Notes under the pieces: generated by a model
What the model was told of the DNA's origin: nothing
The model's input: only the letters and a program-made list of their open reading frames with translations
Databases searched by the model: none
Shown: in pieces, positions 1 through 5,384 of the stretch
Layout of the letters: each line of letters starts with the position of its first letter
Position numbering within the stretch: position 1 is the stretch's first letter
Program-made: the position numbers and the translations under genes
NCBI GenBank assembly: GCA_038876335.1
Contig: JAVYYS010000037.1
Location: 1 to 6,730, forward strand
Length of the DNA: 6,730 nt
Direction: 5' to 3'
Origin: JAKATY01 sp038876335
GTDB lineage: Archaea > Micrarchaeota > Micrarchaeia > Micrarchaeales > Micrarchaeaceae

Positions 1-404
1 TTTAACGCGGTTCCCAGCACCGCCTTTCCTTCAAGCCTGAGCCTCTGTTCGCTTGCGAGTTTCATTATTGGTATATTTTCATTTGCGACCTTTACATTTT
101 TGTCCGAACTCAGCAACTCCTTCGAATAAACGGTCTTTGGACCTGTTGCATCAAGCGTGAAAAGCACTTCATCTTTTTCATCATAGCCTTTAAGCGGAGT
201 AGTTATGGGTATTAGACCTATCCTATGTGCTATGTATTCGTCGAACATCGCGGTGGTGTTCTCATAGAATGTTACCTTGTCTATAGCAAAGGTCTGCACA
301 CTGTTGATAGCGGCTCTGCGCAACGCATTCGCATAAGCCGTGTCTACGCCACTCAGAATGAACCTGAAAATCTTCTCGCTCTCTTCAATGATCTTTATTT
401 CCAT
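1..404 (-). CDS. rpo3: DNA-directed RNA polymerase subunit Rpo3 (RpoD/subunit D), 5' part
   Basis: This is the N-terminal 134 residues of the archaeal RNA polymerase subunit D, the counterpart of the bacterial alpha N-terminal domain and eukaryotic Rpb3. In the family, it pairs with Rpo11 to form the assembly platform of the enzyme. I read it by translating the minus strand from the ATG at 404; it stays open to the left edge, so it is cut by the window. The protein starts MEIKIIEESEKIFRFILSG. It carries the family hallmarks: 'NALRRAAINSV' near residue 26, 'FDEYIAHRIGLIPITTP' around residues 54-70, and 'LDATGPKTVYSKEL' around 86-99. Near residues 112-125 comes 'IPIMKLASEQRLRLEGKA'. The region that would hold any Fe-S cluster cysteines lies outside the window. 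No strong Shine-Dalgarno sequence is visible. Nothing is coded immediately upstream on the same strand, so this gene appears to begin its transcript. Confidence 0.95.
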   Translation of the reverse strand, partial: MEIKIIEESEKIFRFILSGVDTAYANALRRAAINSVQTFAIDKVTFYENTTAMFDEYIAHRIGLIPITTPLKGYDEKDEVLFTLDATGPKTVYSKELLSSDKNVKVANENIPIMKLASEQRLRLEGKAVLGTAL

Positions 405-459
405 CTATACACTTTCTTCAAGTTGTGCGCGCTTGCATTCACTTTGATTTATCCATCAG

Positions 460-471
460 CCATTTATATGG
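460..471 (-). promoter_or_regulatory. candidate TATA box for rpo3
   Basis: Read on the minus strand the sequence is CCATATAAATGG, an archaeal TATA-like element. Its centre is about 62 bp upstream of the rpo3 ATG. Transcription would then start near 440 and leave a leader of about 35 nt. A second A/T-rich stretch at 501-513 (minus-strand AACTTTAAATAGC) is an alternative giving a longer leader. Assignment is by position and composition only. Confidence 0.4.
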
Positions 472-636
472 TTTATCTTGCATATGTATTTTTAATATGA
501 GCTATTTAAAGTTATTAACCATTGCTCTAACTTACTCTAACGTTGCTTCTGTTGTCAAGTGCCGTTTCTGCTATATATAATTGTGGCGCAAAATAAGCCT
601 AAACAAATAAAACTATAAACTTCTTAAACCTCTAAG

Positions 637-644
637 TATAAAAG
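637..644 (+). promoter_or_regulatory. candidate TATA box for the 210-codon gene
   Basis: TATAAAAG is centred about 640, which is 18-25 bp before the possible start codons GTG 659 and TTG 665. With the usual archaeal spacing of about 26 bp from TATA centre to transcript start, transcription would begin at about 666. This suggests a leaderless or nearly leaderless mRNA and fits the TTG at 665 slightly better than the GTG at 659. Confidence 0.45.
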
Positions 645-658
645 ATTTATGGTAGGGT

Positions 659-1291
659 GTGCTTTTGCCGTTCAGAGATCTTATAATCGCAGATTTAAAG
701 ATGGGAAAGCTAGGCAAGTCCCAGTACATAATGTCATACAAGCCGAGGCAGCACATTTCACTTTCTAAGATGGCAGAGCATGACGAGATAAAGTATGTAG
801 AGATAGGCGCGCAAACCCAATCAAGGTATGCAAGCCCAATCGATACTAGATATCTGGGATTCAAGGGGATATCCTACGATCTTGTGCTAATGCTCTATGA
901 GATAAACTCGCATAGTGCGTTTGCGTCGAGGCAGTACATTTGGCAAGAGAATCTTGATAAGTCTGTCTCTTCCTTCTTGCATTCCCTAAAAGGGGTAAAA
1001 AGCCCAGAAGTTGAGGCTAGGATCATCGGATTGCAAAACAGCCAGGACACTTCAGCACTCTCCAAATTGCTAGATCTTCTGTCATCAAAAAAGATCGAGG
1101 TTTATGAAGCAGACCTATTTGGAAATGAACTGAGGCACATCGCCCTCGACATGCATACCGGCACCACGTTTAATATCCTCCTTTTAGATAGGCTCTACAG
1201 GCCGGGAGAGCTACTCAATAAGCTAACTGAGGAGCAATTCCAAAGAGGCATCCAGCCTTCCAGTCCCTCGCAGCAGGTAAGCAAGTCATAG
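659..1291 (+). CDS. hypothetical protein, 210 codons, non-ATG start
   Basis: I do not recognise the family. The frame is closed upstream by TAG at 653-655, so the start must be GTG 659 or TTG 665; no ATG lies near the beginning, and the first in-frame ATG is at about codon 15. TTG 665 would have AGGGTG (654-659) as a ribosome-binding-like sequence 5 nt away and would give MPFRDLIIADLKMGK. The protein has no signal peptide or membrane segment and looks soluble. Visible blocks are a basic N-terminal part (KMGKLGKSQY), a mixed helical middle (YDLVLMLYEINS at about 75-86), a Ser/Lys-rich helix pair at about 100-145, and a short strand-like block IEVYEADLFGNELRHIALD near 147-165. The last 15 residues are a Ser/Gln-rich tail. 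It overlaps the end of thpR tail to tail by 6 bp. It is well supported as a gene by its promoter, its length and its fit between neighbours, but its function is unknown. Confidence 0.75.
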   Translation: MLLPFRDLIIADLKMGKLGKSQYIMSYKPRQHISLSKMAEHDEIKYVEIGAQTQSRYASPIDTRYLGFKGISYDLVLMLYEINSHSAFASRQYIWQENLDKSVSSFLHSLKGVKSPEVEARIIGLQNSQDTSALSKLLDLLSSKKIEVYEADLFGNELRHIALDMHTGTTFNILLLDRLYRPGELLNKLTEEQFQRGIQPSSPSQQVSKS

Positions 1292-1837
1292 GCTCTTCTT
1301 GTAGATTATGGTGTGCTTTACCTTCCCGCCAGAGAAATCGCTCCTCTTCAGGCATATGCAGTTGCATGTGAAGCTGCCGAAACTTTCGGCATGGCCGCGC
1401 GCGAACTCTTCCAGCGCCTCCATGCTCAAGTGCAACCAAGGTTTTACCCTCGCTATGGTTAAGTGGGGTAAAAACTCCCTATTATCTAGCCTTAAGCCCA
1501 TTTCCAGCATAGGGGCGCGGAGCTGTTCGTATATTTCATTTATCTCCTCCTTACCTTTTTCAATTCCGATAAAGACAACCCTAGGTCTTCCAGGCTCGAA
1601 GAAACCTATTCCCCCGAGTGATATCTCGAACGGCCGCGCGCTTATCCTATCCATAAGCTTTTCTACCTTTTCTGCCGTGCTATCCTTTATCTCGCCAAGA
1701 AAGTGCAAGGTAATATGAAGGGATTCCCTGTCAGCCAGCCTCATTCCTCCGCCTTCAAGCTCCTTTTCCACTTCGGCTATCCTATCCTTTATGCTGTCGG
1801 GAACATCTATTGCGGTAAACGCTCGCGTAAAGCCCAC
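1286..1837 (-). CDS. thpR: RNA 2',3'-cyclic phosphodiesterase (2'-5' RNA ligase family)
   Basis: This is a 183-residue member of the 2H phosphoesterase superfamily, known in archaea and bacteria as ThpR/LigT. These enzymes hydrolyse 2',3'-cyclic phosphate ends of RNA and can show reversible 2'-5' ligase activity. The two signature HxTx motifs are intact: H41-I-T-L, followed by HFLGEI, and H125-L-T-I, followed by ARVK. They sit in the two expected lobes with the usual spacing. The length is normal for the family. I chose the GTG at 1837 because the conserved N-terminal strand RAFTAIDV begins four codons later, and a TATA-like element lies about 25 bp upstream. The longer frame back to 1963 would run 65 bp into pyrG with unfamily-like sequence. 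The gene is divergent from pyrG and convergent with the 210-codon gene, whose stop it overlaps. Function is predicted from family membership and motifs. Confidence 0.93.
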   Translation of the reverse strand: MGFTRAFTAIDVPDSIKDRIAEVEKELEGGGMRLADRESLHITLHFLGEIKDSTAEKVEKLMDRISARPFEISLGGIGFFEPGRPRVVFIGIEKGKEEINEIYEQLRAPMLEMGLRLDNREFLPHLTIARVKPWLHLSMEALEEFARGHAESFGSFTCNCICLKRSDFSGGKVKHTIIYKKSL

Positions 1838-1856
1838 CCGCTGTTCAAGTAAAAAG

Positions 1857-1879
1857 AGCTTAAAGAAGATTTTTAAGCT
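1857..1879. promoter_or_regulatory. symmetric divergent promoter of thpR and pyrG
   Basis: AGCTTAAA (1857-1864) and TTTAAGCT (1872-1879) form a perfect 8-bp inverted repeat with a 7-nt spacer, centred at 1868. Each arm supplies an A/T-rich TATA-like element: minus-strand TCTTTAAG (1859-1866) for thpR and plus-strand TTTTTAAG (1870-1877) for pyrG. Each element is centred about 25 bp from its start codon. Both start codons, GTG 1837 and ATG 1899, lie exactly 31 bp from the axis. This points to two leaderless transcripts driven from one compact 61-bp spacer. A dimeric regulator binding the palindrome is also possible. Confidence 0.6.
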
Positions 1880-1898
1880 TTGGCTGTGCAAGTATTTT

Positions 1899-3545
1899 AT
1901 GCAGACAAAGTATATTGTTGTGCTTGGTTCCCTTCTCAGCGGTCTGGGGAAGGGGATTGTCACTTCTTCTATTGCAAAGATCCTCTCGTTCTACGGATAC
2001 AAAGCCCTGCCCATGAAATTTGATGGCTACTTAAACTACGATTGCGGTACTATGAATCCATACCGCCACGGAGAGGTGTTCGTGCTTGATGACAAAAGCG
2101 AAGTGGATATGGACTTCGGCAATTATGAGCGCTTCCTCAATCTCAATCTCTCCGGCGATTTTTCCCTTACAGGCGGCAAGGTTTTCAGCTCTATAATCGA
2201 GAAGGAGCGCAGAGGGGAATTCCTTGGCAGGGACGTCCAGTTTATACCGCATGTTACAGATTTCATAGTAAGCAAGGTTGAGGAAGTTTCGCAGAAGCAC
2301 GCACTTGACGTGATGCTGATAGAGGTAGGCGGCACGGTAGGCGACATAGAGAACAGTTATTTCATAGAGGCAATGCGCCAGCTTGCGTTGAAGCACAAAA
2401 CCGTTTTCGTAGACGTCACCTACGTGCCTATGCTCAGCGCAGTGGGTGAGCAGAAGACAAAGCCCACGCAGCTCGCGCTCAGGAGCATGATGCAGATGGG
2501 CATAATGCCGAACGTAATAATCTGCAGGAGCGAGGGTCCGCTCGGAGAAGAGGCAAAAGCAAAGATCTCAAACTTTGCTAACATTCCCGAAGAAAACGTT
2601 TTTGACGATCACGACATGCTAAGCGTATATGAGTTGCCCCTGCACCTTATCGACCAGAAATTTGATAAGAAAATGCTTGCGCTTCTAGGTATGGCAAACA
2701 GCATCGACAGGCGGAAGGAGGCCGTATGGAGAGAAAAGACAGAAAAGATAAATTCAGCGTTAAGTTCATCGCAAAAACCAAACGCCAAGAAAGTAAGGAT
2801 ATCAATAGTGGGCAAGTACATGGGCCTCCGCGATTCATACGTGAGCCTAAGGGAAGCGCTTTTGCACGCTTCCGCAGAAAACAATGTTGGCATTGATATA
2901 AATTGGGTAGAGTCTGAGTTGCTTGAATCTATGGATCCGGCGCAGCTCCTTGGCGGAAGCGATGGTATAATCGTGCCCGGAGGTTTCGGCGGCCGCGGCA
3001 TAGAGGGGATGATAAACGCGATAGAGTACGCGCGCACTAACAGGATTCCTTATCTGGGCTTGTGCCTGGGTATGCAGCTAATGGCGGTCGAGTTCGCAAG
3101 GAATGTCTGTGGGCTGAAGGGCGCAAACTCCGAGGAGTTTGACAGAGATGCAAAGTACAAGGTGATAAAGCTCATGGAAGATCAGCGCACCATAAAATAC
3201 AAGGGCGGCACGATGCGCCTGGGTTCGTGGCCCGCAAAGCTGAAGAGAGGCACAAATTCCTACAAAGCCTACAGAAAAGGCACAATAACAGAGAGGCATC
3301 GGCATAGATATGAGTTCAACAATGCATACCGGAAAATATTACAGAAAGGGGGATTGGTGGTGAGCGCCACAACTCCCAACAACCTTCTTGTCGAAATGAT
3401 AGAATGGAAAGGCCAGTTTGGCATAGGCACGCAGGCGCACCCCGAGCTGAAATCCCGCCCCGAGGCGCCTTCTCCTATATTTGTCTCATTCCTCAGAACC
3501 GCTGCCGCGAGAATGGGCAGCGCGCGTGCGCAGAAACAGCCTTGA
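1899..3545 (+). CDS. pyrG: CTP synthase (glutamine-hydrolysing)
   Basis: This 548-residue protein is full length for the family. It converts UTP to CTP using ATP and ammonia taken from glutamine, the last step of de novo CTP synthesis. The N-terminal synthase domain (about 1-270) has the P-loop region GSLLSGLGKGI with K18. It also has K40, the metal/nucleotide loop ending D70-M-D72, the block IEVGGTVGDIE with E142, and the UTP-site motif KTKPTQ (186-191). After a linker (about 285-298), the class I glutamine amidotransferase domain carries the nucleophile C389 in GLCLGMQ and the H514/E516 pair in QAHPE, so the triad is complete. The oxyanion loop PGGFGGRG is at 360-367. Several normally near-invariant stretches differ, notably GSLLSG and YLNYDCGTMNPYRHGEV. 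ATG 1899 is chosen because MQTKYIVVLGS aligns with the family start and a TATA element sits 25 bp upstream. The 3' end overlaps the flippase gene by 60 bp. Confidence 0.97.
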   Translation: MQTKYIVVLGSLLSGLGKGIVTSSIAKILSFYGYKALPMKFDGYLNYDCGTMNPYRHGEVFVLDDKSEVDMDFGNYERFLNLNLSGDFSLTGGKVFSSIIEKERRGEFLGRDVQFIPHVTDFIVSKVEEVSQKHALDVMLIEVGGTVGDIENSYFIEAMRQLALKHKTVFVDVTYVPMLSAVGEQKTKPTQLALRSMMQMGIMPNVIICRSEGPLGEEAKAKISNFANIPEENVFDDHDMLSVYELPLHLIDQKFDKKMLALLGMANSIDRRKEAVWREKTEKINSALSSSQKPNAKKVRISIVGKYMGLRDSYVSLREALLHASAENNVGIDINWVESELLESMDPAQLLGGSDGIIVPGGFGGRGIEGMINAIEYARTNRIPYLGLCLGMQLMAVEFARNVCGLKGANSEEFDRDAKYKVIKLMEDQRTIKYKGGTMRLGSWPAKLKRGTNSYKAYRKGTITERHRHRYEFNNAYRKILQKGGLVVSATTPNNLLVEMIEWKGQFGIGTQAHPELKSRPEAPSPIFVSFLRTAAARMGSARAQKQP

Positions 3546-5117
3546 GTAATCAAGCAAGTAGCCAATTACGTTTCCTATTACTGGTACCCCGCTTGTAGAC
3601 CTCTTTACTATCTCAATGTCACGCTCTTCCATCGCTCTTACTATGACAAGCATTGGCGGGTATACTGCAATGAAAATAAGTGCGGAGATCGCGAGCGTTG
3701 GAATCATCATCTCTCCTATTAACAGTGCGACAACCGCAATGAAAGCTGCACTCACGGCGTTTGCTGCGATAACCCTGATTATCTTTGCACTCTTTATCCT
3801 TATGTTGAATATTCTCCGTATTCCGTTTATGTAAAGCACATCTCCTACAAGTGGAGCCACCATGAAGAGAAGAAGAGTCAGGCCAACACCCTTGAATTCG
3901 GGCACAAGTATGGGCAAAAGCGCCAGCTCTACCGCAGTAGTAACTATAGTGTATTTAAGTACGCTTCTGACCTTGTTGGCGCTCACCATGAGGTTGTAGG
4001 AATACGTGCCCACCAGGCCGAGGAATATGCCAAAAGCCATTATCGCTATGTATGTAGGAGAGAGCTTGTAGACTCCACTGAAGGCCACATAGGAAAGCGG
4101 CTTTGCCAGCACGCCTATGTAGAACAGCAAAGGCGTCACGAGCAGGAATGCGAGGTAGAGCGAGTAGTTATAGAACTTCGCTATCTCCTCCTTGCCCCTC
4201 TTGAGCGTAAGTGCGGCTGAGAACATCGTTATGAGGGATACGCTTATAGAGCCGGTTATGAGATCTATGAGCGAACCTGTTTTCGACGCGACTCCGAAGT
4301 TGCCTATCACAACCGAAGTGGCGAACAGCCCCAACACCACAAGCGAGGCGTTGCTGAAAAGCGTGCCAAGAAGATTCGACACGCCTATAGGCAGAGAGAA
4401 GCCGAACAGCTCCTTTATTCTGTGCAAAGATATTCTTCCGGCGCTTCCCCCTGCAACTCCCTTTCTTATGTAGAGCATGGCAATAATTATTCCTGAGGAG
4501 TAGCCTGCGATCAAACCAAAGATCGGCGAAAAAGCCCCATAGCCAAGAAGCGCGAAGAGCACGCTCGCTCCAGCTTGGATAGCGGATTCTATGCCCGCGG
4601 TTACCGCTATGCCCTTGCCTTTCCTCAACCCTATAAGCGCTGAATAAGCATCGCCGTATACTATTGACAGCAGTATCAGGAACGCCGCCGCCTCTATCAG
4701 GCCCACGTTTGAAATGGTGTGGTATACATATGCGGAGAACGGCCCTGCAAGCAGGAACATCGCCGCGGTAAGCGCCCCGCCAAACGCCAACAGCACCGCA
4801 AAGCCGTTCTTGAGCAGCTCCCTAGCCTTGCCTCTGTCGTTGCGTTGCATATACTCTGGCAGGAACTTGTTGAAGCTTACTCCTATGCCAAGATCCCCTA
4901 CAGAGCCAAAGATTCCTATTATTGCAACTGCAAGCGTGTATATGCCGTAAGTGCTCGGGCCTAGTATCCTAGCAACGATTACGAATGAGAGCCCTGTAAG
5001 CAGGAATATGACAAGCTTGCCCAACAGGACGGAGCTTGCGACCCTTGCGGTTTGCGCACCCAGCTCCATGCTCTGCTGCGCCTGTGAACCGGTTTCAGCG
5101 GCTTCCGGTATCTCCAT
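3486..5117 (-). CDS. polysaccharide/oligosaccharide flippase, RfbX/Wzx-like (MOP superfamily)
   Basis: This 543-residue polytopic membrane protein belongs to the polysaccharide transporter group of the MOP superfamily. Such proteins flip lipid-linked glycans across the cell membrane for surface polysaccharides or N-glycosylation. It has about 14 hydrophobic segments. The N-terminal signature follows a 25-residue polar tail: a first helix at about 30-48, then VARILGPSTYGIYTLAVA, then DLGIGVSFNKFLPEY at about 75-89. A conserved-looking helix block RIKELFGFSLPIGVSNLL (233-250) opens the second half. The last part, about 497-527 (ERDIEIVKRSTSG, then GYLLDYSRLF), resembles the usual archaeal C-terminal tail. 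The start at 5117 is the first ATG of the frame; a Met at codon 17 is an alternative. No TATA element fits in the 32 bp between the start and an IS605-like remnant upstream, so its promoter may lie inside that remnant. A glycosyltransferase-like gene is divergent from it. Substrate unknown. Confidence 0.9.
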   Translation of the reverse strand: MEIPEAAETGSQAQQSMELGAQTARVASSVLLGKLVIFLLTGLSFVIVARILGPSTYGIYTLAVAIIGIFGSVGDLGIGVSFNKFLPEYMQRNDRGKARELLKNGFAVLLAFGGALTAAMFLLAGPFSAYVYHTISNVGLIEAAAFLILLSIVYGDAYSALIGLRKGKGIAVTAGIESAIQAGASVLFALLGYGAFSPIFGLIAGYSSGIIIAMLYIRKGVAGGSAGRISLHRIKELFGFSLPIGVSNLLGTLFSNASLVVLGLFATSVVIGNFGVASKTGSLIDLITGSISVSLITMFSAALTLKRGKEEIAKFYNYSLYLAFLLVTPLLFYIGVLAKPLSYVAFSGVYKLSPTYIAIMAFGIFLGLVGTYSYNLMVSANKVRSVLKYTIVTTAVELALLPILVPEFKGVGLTLLLFMVAPLVGDVLYINGIRRIFNIRIKSAKIIRVIAANAVSAAFIAVVALLIGEMMIPTLAISALIFIAVYPPMLVIVRAMEERDIEIVKRSTSGVPVIGNVIGYLLDYSRLFLRTRAAHSRGSGSEE

Positions 5118-5165
5118 GTCATCAACTTCTCAGATTAGCAGCAAGAAACTCAAGTGACATCCTCT

Positions 5166-5182
5166 CCCAACTGAAGGTTGGG
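5166..5182 (-). repeat. right-end hairpin of the IS605-like remnant
   Basis: CCCAAC (5166-5171) pairs with GTTGGG (5177-5182) around a 5-nt loop; on the minus strand the loop reads CTTCA. On that strand it is preceded by GAAGCCCC and followed by AGAGGATGTCACTTGA, the typical right-end context of tnpB elements. In intact elements this region also forms the 3' scaffold of the omega RNA. It lies about 50 bp upstream of the flippase start. Confidence 0.55.
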
Positions 5183-5225
5183 GGCTTCTAGGTGGCTTGC
5201 TTGATCGTCATGACGCCACCCATAT

Positions 5226-5247
5226 AGTTGCTGCTTCGCCAGCAACT
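5226..5247. repeat. perfect inverted repeat inside the IS605-like remnant
   Basis: AGTTGCTG (5226-5233) and CAGCAACT (5240-5247) are perfect 8-bp complements around the 6-nt loop CTTCGC. This is the strongest hairpin of the window. It lies in the middle of the deleted tnpB frame, near where a deletion joint would be expected. GTCATGAC (5207-5214) and the pair GGTGGC/GCCACC (5191-5196 and 5215-5220) lie next to it. Confidence 0.6.
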
Positions 5248-5257
5248 GCATGCACAG

Positions 5258-5265
5258 TATTTATA
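5258..5265 (-). promoter_or_regulatory. candidate TATA element inside the remnant, possibly serving the flippase
   Basis: The minus strand reads TATAAATA. A transcript starting about 26 bp downstream (near 5235) would run through the remnant and its right-end hairpin and reach the flippase ATG after a leader of about 120 nt. It is the nearest good TATA-like sequence upstream of the flippase on the correct strand. Confidence 0.3.
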
Positions 5266-5336
5266 TGCGGTTTTCATGGCGACGATGGTTGTAGTCTTAT
5301 GCATCTCAAAATTTATACACATTTCCGCTGTTTGCC

Positions 5337-5360
5337 CCCATCCACTATCTGAAGGATGGG
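5337..5360 (-). repeat. left-end hairpin of the IS605-like remnant
   Basis: CCCATCC (5337-5343) pairs with GGATGGG (5354-5360) around a 10-nt loop. On the minus strand the stem is followed by CTTCAG-like loop bases, matching the other end hairpin. GAGCAGGAAAACT precedes it on the minus strand. Confidence 0.5.
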
Positions 5361-5384
5361 AGTTTTCCTGCTCACTTTTATAAA

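Larger units (their letters stand above)
405..658. other. divergent intergenic region rpo3 / hypothetical gene
   Basis: This 254-bp region separates two divergently transcribed genes and is clearly more A+T-rich than its neighbours. It holds candidate TATA elements for both directions (460-471 and 501-513 on minus, 637-644 on plus) and a further TATATATAA-type run at 572-580 usable on either strand. CTCTAAC occurs twice, at 525-531 and 535-541, one helical turn apart. I see no tRNA, no strong hairpin and no convincing coding sequence. The plus-strand open frame at 225-500 is mostly antisense to rpo3 and I do not accept it as a gene. Confidence 0.6.
5188..5277 (-). pseudogene. tnpB-like remnant, 29 codons, internally deleted
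   Basis: From ATG 5277 on the minus strand the frame reads MKTAYKYCACSCWRSSNYM and continues to QAT, then stops at 5188-5190, just before the right-end hairpin. The first seven residues, MKTAYKY, resemble the start of many TnpB proteins, which commonly begin with a Lys/Tyr-rich strand (for example K-x-Y-K-Y-R). The position of the stop, a few bases before the end hairpin, also fits a tnpB gene. I infer that most of tnpB (normally about 400 codons) was lost by internal deletion. The frame remains open upstream to another ATG at 5304. A TATA-like stretch on the minus strand (5310-5317) lies about 36 bp before ATG 5277. The peptide cannot be a working nuclease. Confidence 0.4.
5150..5384 (-). 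mobile_element. IS200/IS605-type element remnant (MITE-like, internally deleted)
   Basis: Read on the minus strand, this roughly 235-bp segment begins near GAGCAGGAAAACTCC with a 7-bp hairpin (5337-5343 with 5354-5360). It ends with a 6-bp hairpin (5166-5171 with 5177-5182) followed by GAGGATGTCACTTGA. That hairpin plus tail is the layout I know from right ends of archaeal IS1341/IS605 elements downstream of tnpB. Both terminal hairpins contain CTTCAG at the loop, as expected if one transposase recognised both ends. No full tnpA or tnpB is present, only a tiny reading frame in between. Flanking bases such as TTTAT on the left and TTGAG on the right could be cleavage or target sites, but the exact borders are uncertain. 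Identification is from motif memory, not from a search. Confidence 0.55.

Noticed and set aside
225..500. Plus-strand open frame of 91 codons
   Set aside because: Most of it is antisense to the conserved rpo3 coding sequence, and the rest enters the divergent promoter region. The translation resembles no family.
405..658. tRNA, riboswitch or CRISPR repeat in the intergenic region
   Set aside because: I found no cloverleaf-like pairing, no repeated spacer pattern and no strong stem. CTCTAAC occurs only twice.
649..768. Short frame from ATG 649, the only ATG near the start of the 210-codon gene
   Set aside because: It is in a different frame from the long gene and stops after about 39 codons inside it. 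It has no separate support.
1308..1718. Plus-strand 136-codon frame opposite thpR
   Set aside because: It is a shadow of the thpR coding strand, whose protein has clear HxTx motifs. The other plus- and minus-strand frames inside pyrG and the flippase are shadows for the same reason.
1791..1898. Longer N-terminus for pyrG starting at 1791
   Set aside because: The extra 36 residues are antisense to the conserved thpR N-terminus and cross the promoter. CTP synthases start right at the MQTKYIVV-type strand.
1838..1963. Longer N-terminus for thpR starting at 1963
   Set aside because: The extra 42 residues overlap the start of pyrG and both promoters and do not resemble the family. The conserved N-terminus begins just after GTG 1837.
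5276..5360. Possible C/D box guide RNA
   Set aside because: A loose box C-like GACGATGG occurs, but there is no matching CTGA box D at proper spacing and no D'/C' pair. The end hairpins are better explained by IS605.
5276..5383. Plus-strand small ORF of 32-35 codons ending in HPLSEGWEFSCSLL
   Set aside because: It arises from reading through the left-end hairpin of the IS605-like remnant. It is on the opposite strand to the tnpB remnant and looks like no known peptide.
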